NCBI RefSeq assembly: GCF_002836975.1
Contig: NZ_NIJK01000027.1
Location: forward strand, 62,001-126,000
DNA length: 64,000 bases
From: Shewanella indica
GTDB lineage: Bacteria > Pseudomonadota > Gammaproteobacteria > Enterobacterales > Shewanellaceae
Direction: 5' to 3'
The stretch's first letter is position 1, and each line of letters begins with the position of its first letter. The translations under genes and the position numbers were made by a program. The notes beneath the pieces are model-generated. The model was not told the DNA's origin and ran no database searches. It saw nothing but the letters and a program-made list of their open reading frames with translations. Positions 8,749 to 17,158 of the stretch are shown here, one piece after another.

Positions 8749-9770
8749 GCGGAGCGCAGCAGATTGGCAGCCTGCTCTCCACTCAGCTCACTGTGGTAAA
8801 AATCGCGGTAGAAATCCTTAACCAATGCTTGCTTGGCCTGCTCATCAGCGCCGGATAAAAGCAGTCTAAGATAACTCATGCCCAGCAACCGGTTTATTCC
8901 TGGCGGTGAGTCAATCCAACCAAAGGGCTTGTTCGGCAACCAATAGACCCGCTGATTACGCACAGCCGCCAGCGTGCCCCAGACCGGGTCTTGACGAATA
9001 TGGCGGATAAAGGCGGGATCCTGGCTAATGATTAGCTCAGGCTCCCAGGCCATTAATTGCTCCAAAGAGACTTTGGCCAAGCCGCGGTAGTCACCGGCCT
9101 TGGCGACATTCTTAAGCCCAAGCTGCTCTATGGCTTCGGTATGAATGGAACCTGTAACTCCGGTTTCAAGCCCTGTCGCCCCGCGGCCGAAGTAAAAAGA
9201 GAGCGGCTCCCCCAAACTACGGCCAAACTCTCTGGCATCACTGAGTATTTCGGCCGTACGCTTGGCAACAAAATCGGCTCGCTCATTGACTCCCAACACC
9301 TGCCCCAATTTTCTCAGCTGTGCCGGAGTACCTGCGAGTGAGCCATCGAGCAGCAAAAACGGCACGCCGCTGATGCGTTCCACCTTTTGTGCCATCGACT
9401 GGTAGTTTTGGCTGAGGTTGCCATAGTCAACAACAAGATCGGCATCCAGAGTCATCAGCTTTTCCAACGAAAGACTGGCATTGCGGCCCACCAAACGGCC
9501 CAGTCTGGGCTTTTGCCACAGACTCGGAGCAAATCCATGCTGTTGTAACAAAGCCGGCTTGAGATGGGCGTAGCCGAGCAGTTTTTCCGGACTCAAGGCC
9601 AGCAACAGCAGATCAGCCGGCCCGCCGGCACTGACCACCCGCTTGATATCTTTAGCCTGTGGCAGCGACAATTGCCCATTTGGGGTCAACTCAGTTCCAT
9701 TGGCCAGCATGGGCAAAAAGGCCAATAAGCCAAGACTTAAGCCACCCTTAATAACACTCCTTCTATCCAA
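8745..9770 (-). CDS. Periplasmic metal/chelate-binding protein with a Tat-type signal
   Basis: A class III (BtuF/FepB-like) binding protein of about 341 residues: two lobes (DIKRVVSAGGPADLLL; LMTLDADLVVDYG; and GVPFLLLDG, then LGLKNVAKAGDYRGLAKVSLEQLMAWEPELII) joined by a long helix. The N-terminus has a twin-arginine signal, DRRSVIKGG followed by a hydrophobic stretch, and no lipobox, so it is probably exported folded by Tat as a soluble protein. The frame extends to 9890, but that would read through the ModE-like box. The TTG at 9770 has GAGG nine bases upstream; a GTG at 9785 is the alternative. First gene of the importer operon. Confidence 0.82.
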   Translation of the reverse strand: MDRRSVIKGGLSLGLLAFLPMLANGTELTPNGQLSLPQAKDIKRVVSAGGPADLLLLALSPEKLLGYAHLKPALLQQHGFAPSLWQKPRLGRLVGRNASLSLEKLMTLDADLVVDYGNLSQNYQSMAQKVERISGVPFLLLDGSLAGTPAQLRKLGQVLGVNERADFVAKRTAEILSDAREFGRSLGEPLSFYFGRGATGLETGVTGSIHTEAIEQLGLKNVAKAGDYRGLAKVSLEQLMAWEPELIISQDPAFIRHIRQDPVWGTLAAVRNQRVYWLPNKPFGWIDSPPGINRLLGMSYLRLLLSGADEQAKQALVKDFYRDFYHSELSGEQAANLLRSA

Positions 9771-9790
9771 TCTTGTTATCCTCACTGCCA

Positions 9791-9818
9791 ACCGATATAT
9801 ACAAAAATATATAGCGCT
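9791..9818. promoter_or_regulatory. ModE-like operator upstream of the ABC importer operon
   Basis: ACCGATATATA, six bases, TATATAGCGCT: an imperfect inverted repeat with the same core and 6-base spacing as the perfect copy at 6067-6094. It lies about 20 bases before the preferred TTG start, overlapping the expected promoter. Two copies in front of two adjacent units with related functions make chance unlikely. Confidence 0.65.
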
Positions 9819-10253
9819 GAAAATTACCTTTATCCACCCACTTTGGCAATGGATGGAGATCACAATTAAAAGATTTGCAACAGCGAACACTTAAAAACGC
9901 TATACAAGCGCGTGGAAGAAATAACTTAAAAGGCAGATTGTTATCTGGCAAACATAGACAAGGGTATCCGCACCGGCTCCTTTCTCGAACCAGTCAATAA
10001 CACAATCAAATTATGGTCTTGCTGCTCAGGAATTATCAAGGCAGATCTGTGGCTTCATCCTATGTTCCCATAGATGCATTCGGGGCTGGTTGAGCATTAT
10101 GGGGCAGGAGCGTGCAGACCTCAGTCGCCGCTTCGGCGCAGCATATAATTTATGTCGGCACACTAGCGTACCTCGGTGAAATAGTCCGGCACTGCTGGCC
10201 TGCGCGGCGCAGTTCAAAGTTTACAGAATCAAGAGGGAGTCTGGGGATACGTC
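9819..10253. other. Intergenic stretch with no recognised gene
   Basis: About 435 bases between the importer promoter and the ung stop. It should hold the upstream part of the importer promoter and the ung 3' end. A small GC hairpin (CGCCGcttCGGCG, around 10126-10138) is visible. Short frames on both strands (for example 10026-10217 minus) have no recognisable family or good ribosome site. No T-tract terminator was found. Confidence 0.5.
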
Positions 10254-10922
10254 CTATACCTGCCAGTCTATTTCCGCTTGTTGCCACTGCTTGAGTTGCT
10301 GATTGATAGCCGAGAAATGGCCACAACCAAAGAAACCGCGATAGGCAGAAAGAGGTGAAGGATGCGGACCGCTGAAGATCTTGTGCTGCGGCGCCTTGAT
10401 AAGCTTGCCTTTCTTAATGGCATGACTGCCCCAAAGGACAAAAATAATCGGTTCTTCACGCTGATCCAGCAGTTGTAGCGCCCTGTCGGTGAAGGTTTCC
10501 CAGCCCGCTTTGGCATGGGAGTGCGCCTTGCCCTGTTCCACTGTCAGCACAGTGTTGAGCATCAAGACCCCTTGTTTGGCCCAGTTTACAAGATGGCCGT
10601 GATCCGGGATTGTGAATCCCGGGATGTCAGTCGCCAGTTCTTTGTACATATTGACCAGCGAAGGTGGTGCCTTCACCCCGGGTTTGACCGAGAAACACAG
10701 GCCATGGGCTTGCCCTGGGCCATGGTAAGGATCCTGACCGATAAGCACCACTCTCACCTTGTCCAGCGGTGTCAGTTCAAAGGCGCTGAATACCTCGTCC
10801 TCAGGAGGAAAGATGGCCTTGCCGGCGGCGCGCTCTGCGGCGACAAACTCACTGAGTTGCTGAAAATAAGGGACCTGTTGTTCGGCGGCGATAAATGCCT
10901 GCCAGTCAGCGGAAAGCGCCAT
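10254..10922 (-). CDS. ung: Uracil-DNA glycosylase
   Basis: Family 1 UDG that removes uracil from DNA to start base-excision repair. The protein is 222 residues, the usual length. The water-activating loop [18 protein letters not shown] starts at residue 62 (catalytic Asp64). The uracil-binding region [18 protein letters not shown] and the minor-groove loop [18 protein letters not shown] with its catalytic His are intact. The ATG at 10922 has GAGG nine bases upstream; an upstream in-frame start at 10952 is less likely. Monocistronic. Confidence 0.95.
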   Translation of the reverse strand: MALSADWQAFIAAEQQVPYFQQLSEFVAAERAAGKAIFPPEDEVFSAFELTPLDKVRVVLIGQDPYHGPGQAHGLCFSVKPGVKAPPSLVNMYKELATDIPGFTIPDHGHLVNWAKQGVLMLNTVLTVEQGKAHSHAKAGWETFTDRALQLLDQREEPIIFVLWGSHAIKKGKLIKAPQHKIFSGPHPSPLSAYRGFFGCGHFSAINQQLKQWQQAEIDWQV

Positions 10923-11254
10923 GGTGATAATCCTCTGCGTAAAAGAGGCCATAGCTTAAGAGTGCCGACTGCGGGATACAAGCGCCGAGCATAGACTCTG
11001 AGGCCTGTATTCGAAGGAACCCGAGTCAATTTTGCAAGCCAACCTTTTGAAGTGTAAGCCAAGATACCCCACGGACACAGACTTGAGTGACAGCAACTGC
11101 CGCAACGGTTGAAGCCACTTTTTACCCAAATGCCAAGAACTTTGCCCCAAGGCGCGGGGATTCAGATCCCAATCACCAATATTTTTCCTTGGCATAGCGC
11201 CTTTTTAGGTTAGAATCGGCCCTCAATCTTTGGCTTAGCAAGAGCGAATATAAT
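10923..11254. other. Divergent intergenic region between ung and the DUF3144 gene
   Basis: About 330 bases that should carry both promoters. A minus-strand frame at 10956-11195 has no recognisable family or clear ribosome site and is not called. A likely -10 region for the rightward gene lies near GGTTAGAAT (about 11207-11215). Nothing else was recognised. Confidence 0.5.
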
Positions 11255-11581
11255 ATGTCAGATGCCAACAACCAAACCACCATATTCCAGTTAGCAGATC
11301 AGTTTATCGCCCTCGCCAATGAGCTGACCCAGCAAGAAGGCGACGTCGGCAAGGTTGGCACCGCCCTGAGATTTGCCGCCGCCCGCTTCAACGCCTTTGA
11401 AGCCGCTATCAAGTCTGCCGATCTGGGCGCCGAAAAAGCCAATGCCCTGGAGTGGTTTACCGCCGAATATCGCGACATGTTGGATGACAACCTGGAAGAT
11501 CACATTGCCAACCCTCCAGTAGTCAACAACGAAGAAACTACCGAAGCGGCCGATAATGCCGTGCAGCAATTCAAGATCTAG
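11255..11581 (+). CDS. DUF3144 family protein
   Basis: A 108-residue, acidic, cytosolic, probably all-helical protein (FQLADQFIALANEL; ALRFAAARFNAFEAA; WFTAEYRDMLDDNLEDHI) matching the DUF3144 family of small gammaproteobacterial proteins. There is no signal peptide or catalytic motif. Function is unknown. It stands alone between ung and a LysR gene. Confidence 0.75.
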   Translation: MSDANNQTTIFQLADQFIALANELTQQEGDVGKVGTALRFAAARFNAFEAAIKSADLGAEKANALEWFTAEYRDMLDDNLEDHIANPPVVNNEETTEAADNAVQQFKI

Positions 11582-11770
11582 GCTCAGTTTATTGCAGCTG
11601 CGGGGCCTGGTCCCCGCACTATTACACCATTCCGGCTTTCCCCTTCTCGGTCTCGTCAGCGCATCACAACCTCTGTTTCTTCCGCGACACTTTCAAAAGT
11701 TATTTGAATATCTGCCAATTACAGGCATAAATACCAGAGTCATCAACAGGACTATTCTGGGTAACCGCGC

Positions 11771-12670
11771 ATGATACGAGCATTGCAGGACTTGAAAATA
11801 TTCAGCGAAACCGCCAGACAGGGCAACCTGTCGCGGGTGGCACAACAGCTTGATCTGACTCCAGCCGCCACCAGCGCTGCCATCAAGCGCCTTGAGGCCC
11901 AACTCAACACTGTGCTCTTTGTCCGCTCTACCCGCAGCCTGCGTCTGACTCAGGAAGGCGAAATCTTTCTGCAGCACTGCAATGAAGCCCTGAATATTCT
12001 CGATAATGGCTTTCAGGCGATTCAACAAGGTCGGAGCCTGCTCAAGGGCAAGTTACAGTTGTCATTGCCATCGGATCTCGGCCGCAACCGCTTGCTGCCG
12101 ATATTGGATGAATTTATGGAACGCCACCCACAGGTGAGTATCAGGGTGCAGATAAGCGATCGCCTGACGGATATCTATCGCCAACCCGTCGACATAGTGA
12201 TCCGCTACGGGCTGCCAGCCGACTCGGCGCTTATCGCCCTGCCGCTTTGTCGCCAAAATGACAGGGTGCTGTGCGCCTCGCCCGACTATATTGCCAGGTT
12301 CGGTGCGCCGGGCAGCCCAGAGGAACTGGCAAAACACAACTGCCTGTGCTTTATGCTGGCCGATGCGACTCACAGCAAGTGGCTTTTTCAGTCACAGTCG
12401 GGCCAAATCACTGTGCAGGTCAAAGGCGATAGAGTCGCCGATGATGGCGAGTTGGTACGGCGTTGGGCCGTGGCCGGCAAAGGCATAGCCTACAAGTCAC
12501 GGCTCGATATCAGTGAAGAACTGAAAAATGGTCAACTACTACAACTCTGCCCCGAGTGGCGCGGTGAAGAAGCACCACTCAATATGCTCTGCGCCGACAG
12601 ACGCCAGCTCAGTCCTTTGGTTATCGCCCTCAGGGAACATCTCGAGCAGGCATTGCAATCACAGCAGTGA
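11771..12670 (+). CDS. LysR-family transcriptional regulator
   Basis: A 299-residue regulator with an N-terminal helix-turn-helix (ARQGNLSRVAQQLDLTPAATSAAIKRLEAQL, residues about 14-44, then FVRSTRSLRLTQEGE) and a C-terminal two-lobed effector domain typical of the CrgA/DsdC-like group that represses or activates nearby genes. It converges with a LysE-type exporter whose 3' end overlaps its own by 12 bases. Pairing of a LysR protein with a LysE exporter is common, though usually divergent. The inducer is unknown. Confidence 0.88.
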   Translation: MIRALQDLKIFSETARQGNLSRVAQQLDLTPAATSAAIKRLEAQLNTVLFVRSTRSLRLTQEGEIFLQHCNEALNILDNGFQAIQQGRSLLKGKLQLSLPSDLGRNRLLPILDEFMERHPQVSIRVQISDRLTDIYRQPVDIVIRYGLPADSALIALPLCRQNDRVLCASPDYIARFGAPGSPEELAKHNCLCFMLADATHSKWLFQSQSGQITVQVKGDRVADDGELVRRWAVAGKGIAYKSRLDISEELKNGQLLQLCPEWRGEEAPLNMLCADRRQLSPLVIALREHLEQALQSQQ

Positions 12671-13276
12671 ATAGATCACCCGCCCGGCCAACAGGATAAG
12701 CACCAGGCCGCTAAGGCGGTCAATCAACTGTGCCTTCTCTCTGAGCTTGGGTAACACCTTGGGTTGAGACAACAGGAAGGCTATCAGAGTGTACCAGAGT
12801 CCATCCACCAGCATGGGGGTCAAGACTATGATGCCTCGTCCCAGCAGACTATCTGCGGCGGCGACAAACTGGCTGAACAAGGCCAGGAAAAACAGCAAAA
12901 TTTTCGGGTTGAACAATGAGATGGCAATGCCGTCCCGGGCCGCTGTCAGCATGCTCGTCGGCTTGCCGGCACTAAGCTTTTGCTGCATTCCGCCCTTGGA
13001 TTGCAGTGCCTGAATTCCAAGCCAGGCGAGATAAAGCGCCCCCAATAAGGCGATGCCATTAAACAGCAGAGGGGTATGTTTCAACACCACAGCCAAACCC
13101 AGCAGAGTGATAAAGGCGTAAACACCTATACCCAAAGAGTGTGCCCAGGCGCAGGTAATACCGCGACTGCGACCGCCACCCAAGGTGTGACGCACCACCA
13201 TGGCCAGGCTCGGCCCGGGTGACATGGCCCCCAAACACGAGATAGCCACCAGTCCCAACCAGTCACTCCAATTCAT
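12659..13276 (-). CDS. LysE/RhtB-family exporter
   Basis: A 205-residue inner-membrane protein with five or six helices and the family motif near the N-terminus (GAMSPGPSLAMVVRHTLGGGRSRG, about residues 17-40). Members export amino acids or related small molecules such as threonine, homoserine or lysine using the proton gradient. The frame extends to 13360, but AGGGGA lies four bases before the ATG at 13276, which starts at the first helix (MNWSDWLGLVAIS). The substrate cannot be assigned. Confidence 0.87.
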   Translation of the reverse strand: MNWSDWLGLVAISCLGAMSPGPSLAMVVRHTLGGGRSRGITCAWAHSLGIGVYAFITLLGLAVVLKHTPLLFNGIALLGALYLAWLGIQALQSKGGMQQKLSAGKPTSMLTAARDGIAISLFNPKILLFFLALFSQFVAAADSLLGRGIIVLTPMLVDGLWYTLIAFLLSQPKVLPKLREKAQLIDRLSGLVLILLAGRVIYSLL

Positions 13277-13467
13277 TGTTTCCCCTCGATGAAACCCACA
13301 CCAGTTTGCCCTGTTTTGTGACCCACAAAAGACAAGTACCATCCGCAACAGGTTGGTCAATATACTCTATGAAGCCAGCGCTTTCGAGCCGCCAATTTTC
13401 AATTAGTTTTAAGGCTTGCTGACTATACTGGGCGCCCTTATAGCTCCCTACCCCCATTGAGGCCCGG

Positions 13468-14010
13468 ATGATACTTACTCTCAGCATGCTGGCTCTGCTC
13501 AGCCTGATAGCAGTGATTGTGCTGCTGTTAATCAAAAAACGCCGCGGCGCCAAGATCCCCATGGCGGTGATCCTGGTGTTGGGAGGAATGGCTTTTTGTG
13601 TCGCCGCCGTGGTCAGTTTTGTGTATCGCGGCGAAGATTATGAGGCTTACCGGGAACTGCATTGGCAAACCTTAGACAGCCAGGCAATCCCGGCTCTGGT
13701 GGCCGAAGGCAAAACAGTCGTCATCGATGTGAGTGCCGATTGGTGCCTGATTTGCCAGGCCAACAAGGCCAATGTGCTCCATCGGGAGCAGATAGTCAGA
13801 GCGCTGGCCGAGCCGAATATTGTATTGATGCGCGGCGACCTCAGTAAGCCCAACCCGGCGGTATCCAACTATCTCAGCTCCCAGGGCGTTGCCGGAGTGC
13901 CTTATAATCGCGTCCATGGCCCGGCCGTGCCCGAGGGAGTCGTGATGCCCAGTGTCCTGACGGTCAATGATCTGCTCAAGGTGCTGGCTCATGTTCAAGC
14001 CAGGCAGTAA
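13468..14010 (+). CDS. Membrane-anchored thioredoxin-fold protein (DsbD C-terminal-like)
   Basis: A 180-residue protein with two N-terminal helices (about residues 1-22 and 31-53) and a thioredoxin-like domain carrying the redox pair in ADWCLICQANK (Cys93, Cys96). The motif and its surroundings resemble the gamma domain of DsbD/ScsB. The fold should face the periplasm, where it would reduce or transfer disulfides. The cis-Pro region reads GVAGVPYN. It lies just before a sigma54 regulator and the ccoG gene for cytochrome oxidase assembly, which fits a role in copper or cytochrome maturation, but that link is only positional. Confidence 0.72.
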   Translation: MILTLSMLALLSLIAVIVLLLIKKRRGAKIPMAVILVLGGMAFCVAAVVSFVYRGEDYEAYRELHWQTLDSQAIPALVAEGKTVVIDVSADWCLICQANKANVLHREQIVRALAEPNIVLMRGDLSKPNPAVSNYLSSQGVAGVPYNRVHGPAVPEGVVMPSVLTVNDLLKVLAHVQARQ

Positions 14011-14028
14011 GGCACGATATATCGTGCC
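14011..14028. promoter_or_regulatory. 18-bp perfect palindrome upstream of the sigma54-type regulator
   Basis: GGCACGATATATCGTGCC is fully self-complementary without a loop, which suits a dimer-binding site better than an RNA hairpin. It begins directly after the thioredoxin-gene stop and lies 66 bases before the regulator start. A related element (CACGACATATCG) occurs at 15549-15560 upstream of ccoG, suggesting both bind the same protein. Confidence 0.55.
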
Positions 14029-14094
14029 TCTATACTGACAAGCCCCGTAAGCGGCTCTATACTGGCGCAGTCCTCAGTGCCGAAGGAGCCGCTC

Positions 14095-15516
14095 TTGTCT
14101 GACTCAAACAGCTTTTTACCCGAAAACCGCCTCTTGCTCAATGCCGTCAGTGAAGGCATTTATGGTTTTGATCTTAAAGGCAATGCCGTCTTTATCAACC
14201 CAGCTGCCGAGAAGATGACCGGCTGGAGCACCGCCGAACTCCTGGGGCGCAAGATCCATGACTTTCACCACCACAGCCATGCCGATGGCAGCGCCTATCC
14301 CCACGAAGATTGCCCCATCTATCAGACACTCAAAGACGGCAAAGCCAGAGAAATCACCACGGAAGTCTTCTGGCGCAAGGACGGCAGCTGCTTTCCCGTA
14401 CACTATAGTTCCACGCCTGTGTGGCAGGACGGTAAGCTCAAGGGCGTAGTAGCGATATTTCGTGACATCAGTCTGCAAAAGCAGACTGAGTTGTCGCTGC
14501 GTCAGGCGCTGGAACAGGTACAGGCACTGTCGGAACAGCTGGCCTCAGAAAACTCCTGGCTGCAGGCCGAGCTGGAAGACAAGACGGGCACCCAGGAGAT
14601 TGCCGGTAACAGCCCGATGATCCAAACTCTGCTCAAACAGCTGCGCCTGGTGGCCAATACCGACAGTACCGTGTTGATCCAGGGGGAAAATGGCACCGGC
14701 AAAGAGCTGGTCGCCCGCCAGTTGCACCGACTCAGCAGCCGCAAAGACAAGCCGATGATCTCGGTCAACTGCGCCGCCTTCTCTGCCGGACTCTTGGAAA
14801 GCGAACTATTCGGCCATGAGAAAGGCGCCTTTACCGGTGCCAGTCAGCGGCGCAAGGGGCGCTTCGAACTGGCCCATAGAGGCACCCTGTTCCTCGACGA
14901 AGTGGCCGAGCTCAGTCTGGAGGCGCAATCCAAGCTGCTACGGGTCATTCAGGAGCAGGAGTTTGAACGCGTCGGCGGCAGCGAGAGTATCAAGGTGGAT
15001 ATTCGACTGATCGCCGCCACTCACCACGATCTGCAGCAGCGGGTGGAGCAAGGTCTGTTCCGGATGGATCTCTTCTACCGACTCAATGTCTTTCCGCTCA
15101 AGGTCCCGGCACTGAGACAGCGGCGGGAAGATATTCCCGAGCTGGTGCAACAGCTGCTCAAGAGTCTGTCATTGAAACTGGGTAAACCGCTGGCGGGCGT
15201 TGATGGCGATAGTCTGCGGCGGATGATGCAATATCAATGGCCGGGAAATGTGCGTGAATTGCAAAACCTGCTGGAGCGGGAAGCCATCCTTGCCCGCGAG
15301 CCGATACTGCATCTCGCTCCCTTGCCCAGCGATACACAGCTGCCGACCGTGGGTCAGACTCTGGCCGAAGTGGAGGCGGCTCATATCAAGGCGACTCTGG
15401 ATGCCTGTCACTGGCGAATATCCGGCCCAAGGGGCGCGGCCAGCAGTCTGGGGCTGCCTCCCAGCACCTTGAGATCCCGGATGCAAAAGCTGGGGATCTG
15501 CCGCCAGGGCAGTTAA
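14095..15516 (+). CDS. Sigma54-dependent transcriptional activator with PAS sensor
   Basis: A 473-residue bacterial enhancer-binding protein. A PAS sensor covers residues 10-125 (with HHHSHADGSAYPHEDCPIY), then a short coiled linker. The AAA+ domain covers 165-400, with Walker A GENGTGKE at 197-204, the sigma54 loop GAFTGA at 244-249 and Walker B GTLFLDE at 263-269. A Fis-type helix-turn-helix occupies the last 45 residues. AAGGAG six bases before TTG at 14095 decides the start over a GTG at 14077. The next gene, ccoG, has a clear sigma54 promoter, so it is the likely target. The signal is unknown; PAS folds of this type may bind heme, flavin or a small ligand. Confidence 0.9.
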   Translation: MSDSNSFLPENRLLLNAVSEGIYGFDLKGNAVFINPAAEKMTGWSTAELLGRKIHDFHHHSHADGSAYPHEDCPIYQTLKDGKAREITTEVFWRKDGSCFPVHYSSTPVWQDGKLKGVVAIFRDISLQKQTELSLRQALEQVQALSEQLASENSWLQAELEDKTGTQEIAGNSPMIQTLLKQLRLVANTDSTVLIQGENGTGKELVARQLHRLSSRKDKPMISVNCAAFSAGLLESELFGHEKGAFTGASQRRKGRFELAHRGTLFLDEVAELSLEAQSKLLRVIQEQEFERVGGSESIKVDIRLIAATHHDLQQRVEQGLFRMDLFYRLNVFPLKVPALRQRREDIPELVQQLLKSLSLKLGKPLAGVDGDSLRRMMQYQWPGNVRELQNLLEREAILAREPILHLAPLPSDTQLPTVGQTLAEVEAAHIKATLDACHWRISGPRGAASSLGLPPSTLRSRMQKLGICRQGS

Positions 15517-15547
15517 AGCCATAACAGGGGATTCAAGGCGTAAAAAG

Positions 15548-15586
15548 TCACGACATATCGCCAACTCACGCTATGTCGTGAGTTGG
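15548..15586. promoter_or_regulatory. Overlapping inverted repeats upstream of the ccoG sigma54 promoter
   Basis: Two interleaved perfect repeats share a right-hand region. TCACGACATA (15548-15557) pairs with TATGTCGTGA (15572-15581), and CCAACTCACG (15561-15570) pairs with CGTGAGTTGG (15577-15586). The first is a pair of CACGACATA half-sites about 65-98 bases upstream of the -24 element, a normal enhancer distance. The second could also act as a weak terminator for the regulator gene (only GTTT follows). Confidence 0.55.
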
Positions 15587-15645
15587 GTTTCCTACATCTA
15601 AATAAACATTAGATATAAATCAACAAGTTAATCCTGTATTTGAAC

Positions 15646-15660
15646 TGGCACGTCTCTTGC
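15646..15660 (+). promoter_or_regulatory. Sigma54 (-24/-12) promoter of ccoG
   Basis: TGGCACG, four bases, TTGC. The invariant GG (15647-15648) and GC (15659-15660) are separated by ten bases as required. The expected transcription start is about 15672, giving a leader of roughly 30 bases before the ccoG ATG at 15701. The sigma54 activator is encoded immediately upstream. Confidence 0.8.
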
Positions 15661-15700
15661 GATTGCCTAGCCGTATGTCAGTCGTCATTCAGGAAATAGC

Positions 15701-17107
15701 ATGGTTCAACAGGCAAGACAGTCATCGGAAGCGATTCCGGTCACTTTTATCCCCTCCCCCCAAGATAAAAAGAGCAGCCACCAAGGCGGTAAAATCCACT
15801 TTCGTAGCCAACGCGGTTATTTTCAGCGTTGGCGCAGCGGCCTCAACGCCCTGTTGATAGCCCTGTTTCTGTTACTGCCCTTTATCGACTGGCAGGGGCG
15901 ACAGGCCATCTGGTTCGATCTGGCCAATCAACAGTTTTACTTTTTTGGTGCTAGCCTCTGGCCCCAGGATTTTACCCTGTTGGCCTGGTTCTTTATCGCC
16001 GCCGCCTTTGCCCTGTTTTTTGTAACCCTGTTTTGGGGCCGGGTCTGGTGTGGTTATCTCTGCCCGCAAACCGCCTGGACGTTCGGCTTCGCCTGGGTAG
16101 AAGAGAAGCTGGAAGGCAGCCGTAACCAGAGGATCAAGCTGGACGCTTCGCCCATGAGCCTCAGCAAGGCCAGCAAACGCGGCGGCAAACATCTGCTGTG
16201 GATATTGATTTCACTGATCACCGGCTGTGGCTTTATCGCCTACTTTGTACCGGCCAAGCAGTTGTATCCGGAGATTTTTACCTTCTCCGCCGGTTTTTGG
16301 GACAGCGCCTGGGTGTACTTTTTTGCCCTGTGTACCTATCTTAATGCCGGTTGGATGCGCGAACAGATGTGCCTGCATTGCTGCCCCTACTCAAGGTTCC
16401 AATCGGCCATGTTCGATTCCTTCACCAAGACAGTGACCTATGATGCCCAGCGGGGTGAAAGCCGCGGCCCAAGAAAGCGCAAACAAGCCACAGAGCTTGG
16501 CGACTGTGTCGATTGCAATCTCTGCGTCGAGGTGTGTCCCACCGGGATAGATATTCGTAACGGCCTGCAATATGAGTGCATCAACTGTGGCGCCTGCGTC
16601 GATGCCTGCGATCAGACCATGAGCAAGTTTGGCTATCGCCCCGGGCTCATCTCCTATACCAGTGAAGAGTCACTGACCGGGCAAACTCCACCACTGTGGC
16701 AACGCAAACGCTTTATTGGCTATGGCGCCGCCTTGCTGGCGATACTCTGCACCATGGGGCTGGATATCTACTCGCGGGATCCCATCACGCTCAATGTGAT
16801 CCGCGACCGCCAGAGCCTGTACCGGGAAACCCTGGATGACGGCATAGAAAACAGCTATCTGCTGAAAATACGCAATAAGACCCAGCAGGATAAGCAATAC
16901 AGGATAGAGATCAGCGGCGCCCTGCCCTATAAGTTGTCGACCAATCGCGTTCACATCGCCGCCGGCGAGCAGTATGAATTGCCGCTGACCTTGACTGTGC
17001 CTGTGGCGCAAATCGACAACAACCGCAGCAATCTGCTGTTTAAAGTGCTTGAGGCCGATGCGCCAGATAATAGCGTCAGCCAGAAGTCGGTATTTTTTGC
17101 CCCGTGA
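15701..17107 (+). CDS. ccoG: Cytochrome c oxidase accessory protein CcoG (FixG/RdxA)
   Basis: A 468-residue inner-membrane ferredoxin-like protein needed for assembly of cbb3-type cytochrome oxidase, where the family reduces copper for delivery to the enzyme. It has several helices in the first 240 residues and the motif GRVWCGYLCPQTAWT. Two 4Fe-4S clusters are in CVDCNLCVEVCP and CINCGACVDACD, one more helix lies near residue 340, and an Ig-like C-terminal domain follows. AGGAAA precedes the ATG. Control by a dedicated sigma54 promoter and activator, apart from any cco structural genes in the window, is unusual. A terminator follows directly. Confidence 0.92.
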   Translation: MVQQARQSSEAIPVTFIPSPQDKKSSHQGGKIHFRSQRGYFQRWRSGLNALLIALFLLLPFIDWQGRQAIWFDLANQQFYFFGASLWPQDFTLLAWFFIAAAFALFFVTLFWGRVWCGYLCPQTAWTFGFAWVEEKLEGSRNQRIKLDASPMSLSKASKRGGKHLLWILISLITGCGFIAYFVPAKQLYPEIFTFSAGFWDSAWVYFFALCTYLNAGWMREQMCLHCCPYSRFQSAMFDSFTKTVTYDAQRGESRGPRKRKQATELGDCVDCNLCVEVCPTGIDIRNGLQYECINCGACVDACDQTMSKFGYRPGLISYTSEESLTGQTPPLWQRKRFIGYGAALLAILCTMGLDIYSRDPITLNVIRDRQSLYRETLDDGIENSYLLKIRNKTQQDKQYRIEISGALPYKLSTNRVHIAAGEQYELPLTLTVPVAQIDNNRSNLLFKVLEADAPDNSVSQKSVFFAP

Positions 17108-17117
17108 GTTGCCTCAG

Positions 17118-17158
17118 GGCGGCGAAGTGTTTCACCCTGCTTCGTCGCCCGCTTTTTT
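17118..17158 (+). terminator. Intrinsic terminator of ccoG
   Basis: Stem GGCGGCGAAG / CTTCGTCGCC (one mismatch) with a 12-base loop, then CGCTTTTTTA on the plus strand. The T-run overlaps the stop of the convergent FMN reductase gene. Confidence 0.8.

Noticed and set aside
10026..10217. A 63-codon minus-strand frame downstream of ung
   Set aside because: No family, no good ribosome site, and an overlapping plus-strand frame of similar size; coding is not supported.
14011..14028. Palindrome as a terminator of the thioredoxin gene
   Set aside because: It is self-complementary without a loop and has no T-run, so a protein-binding site is more plausible.
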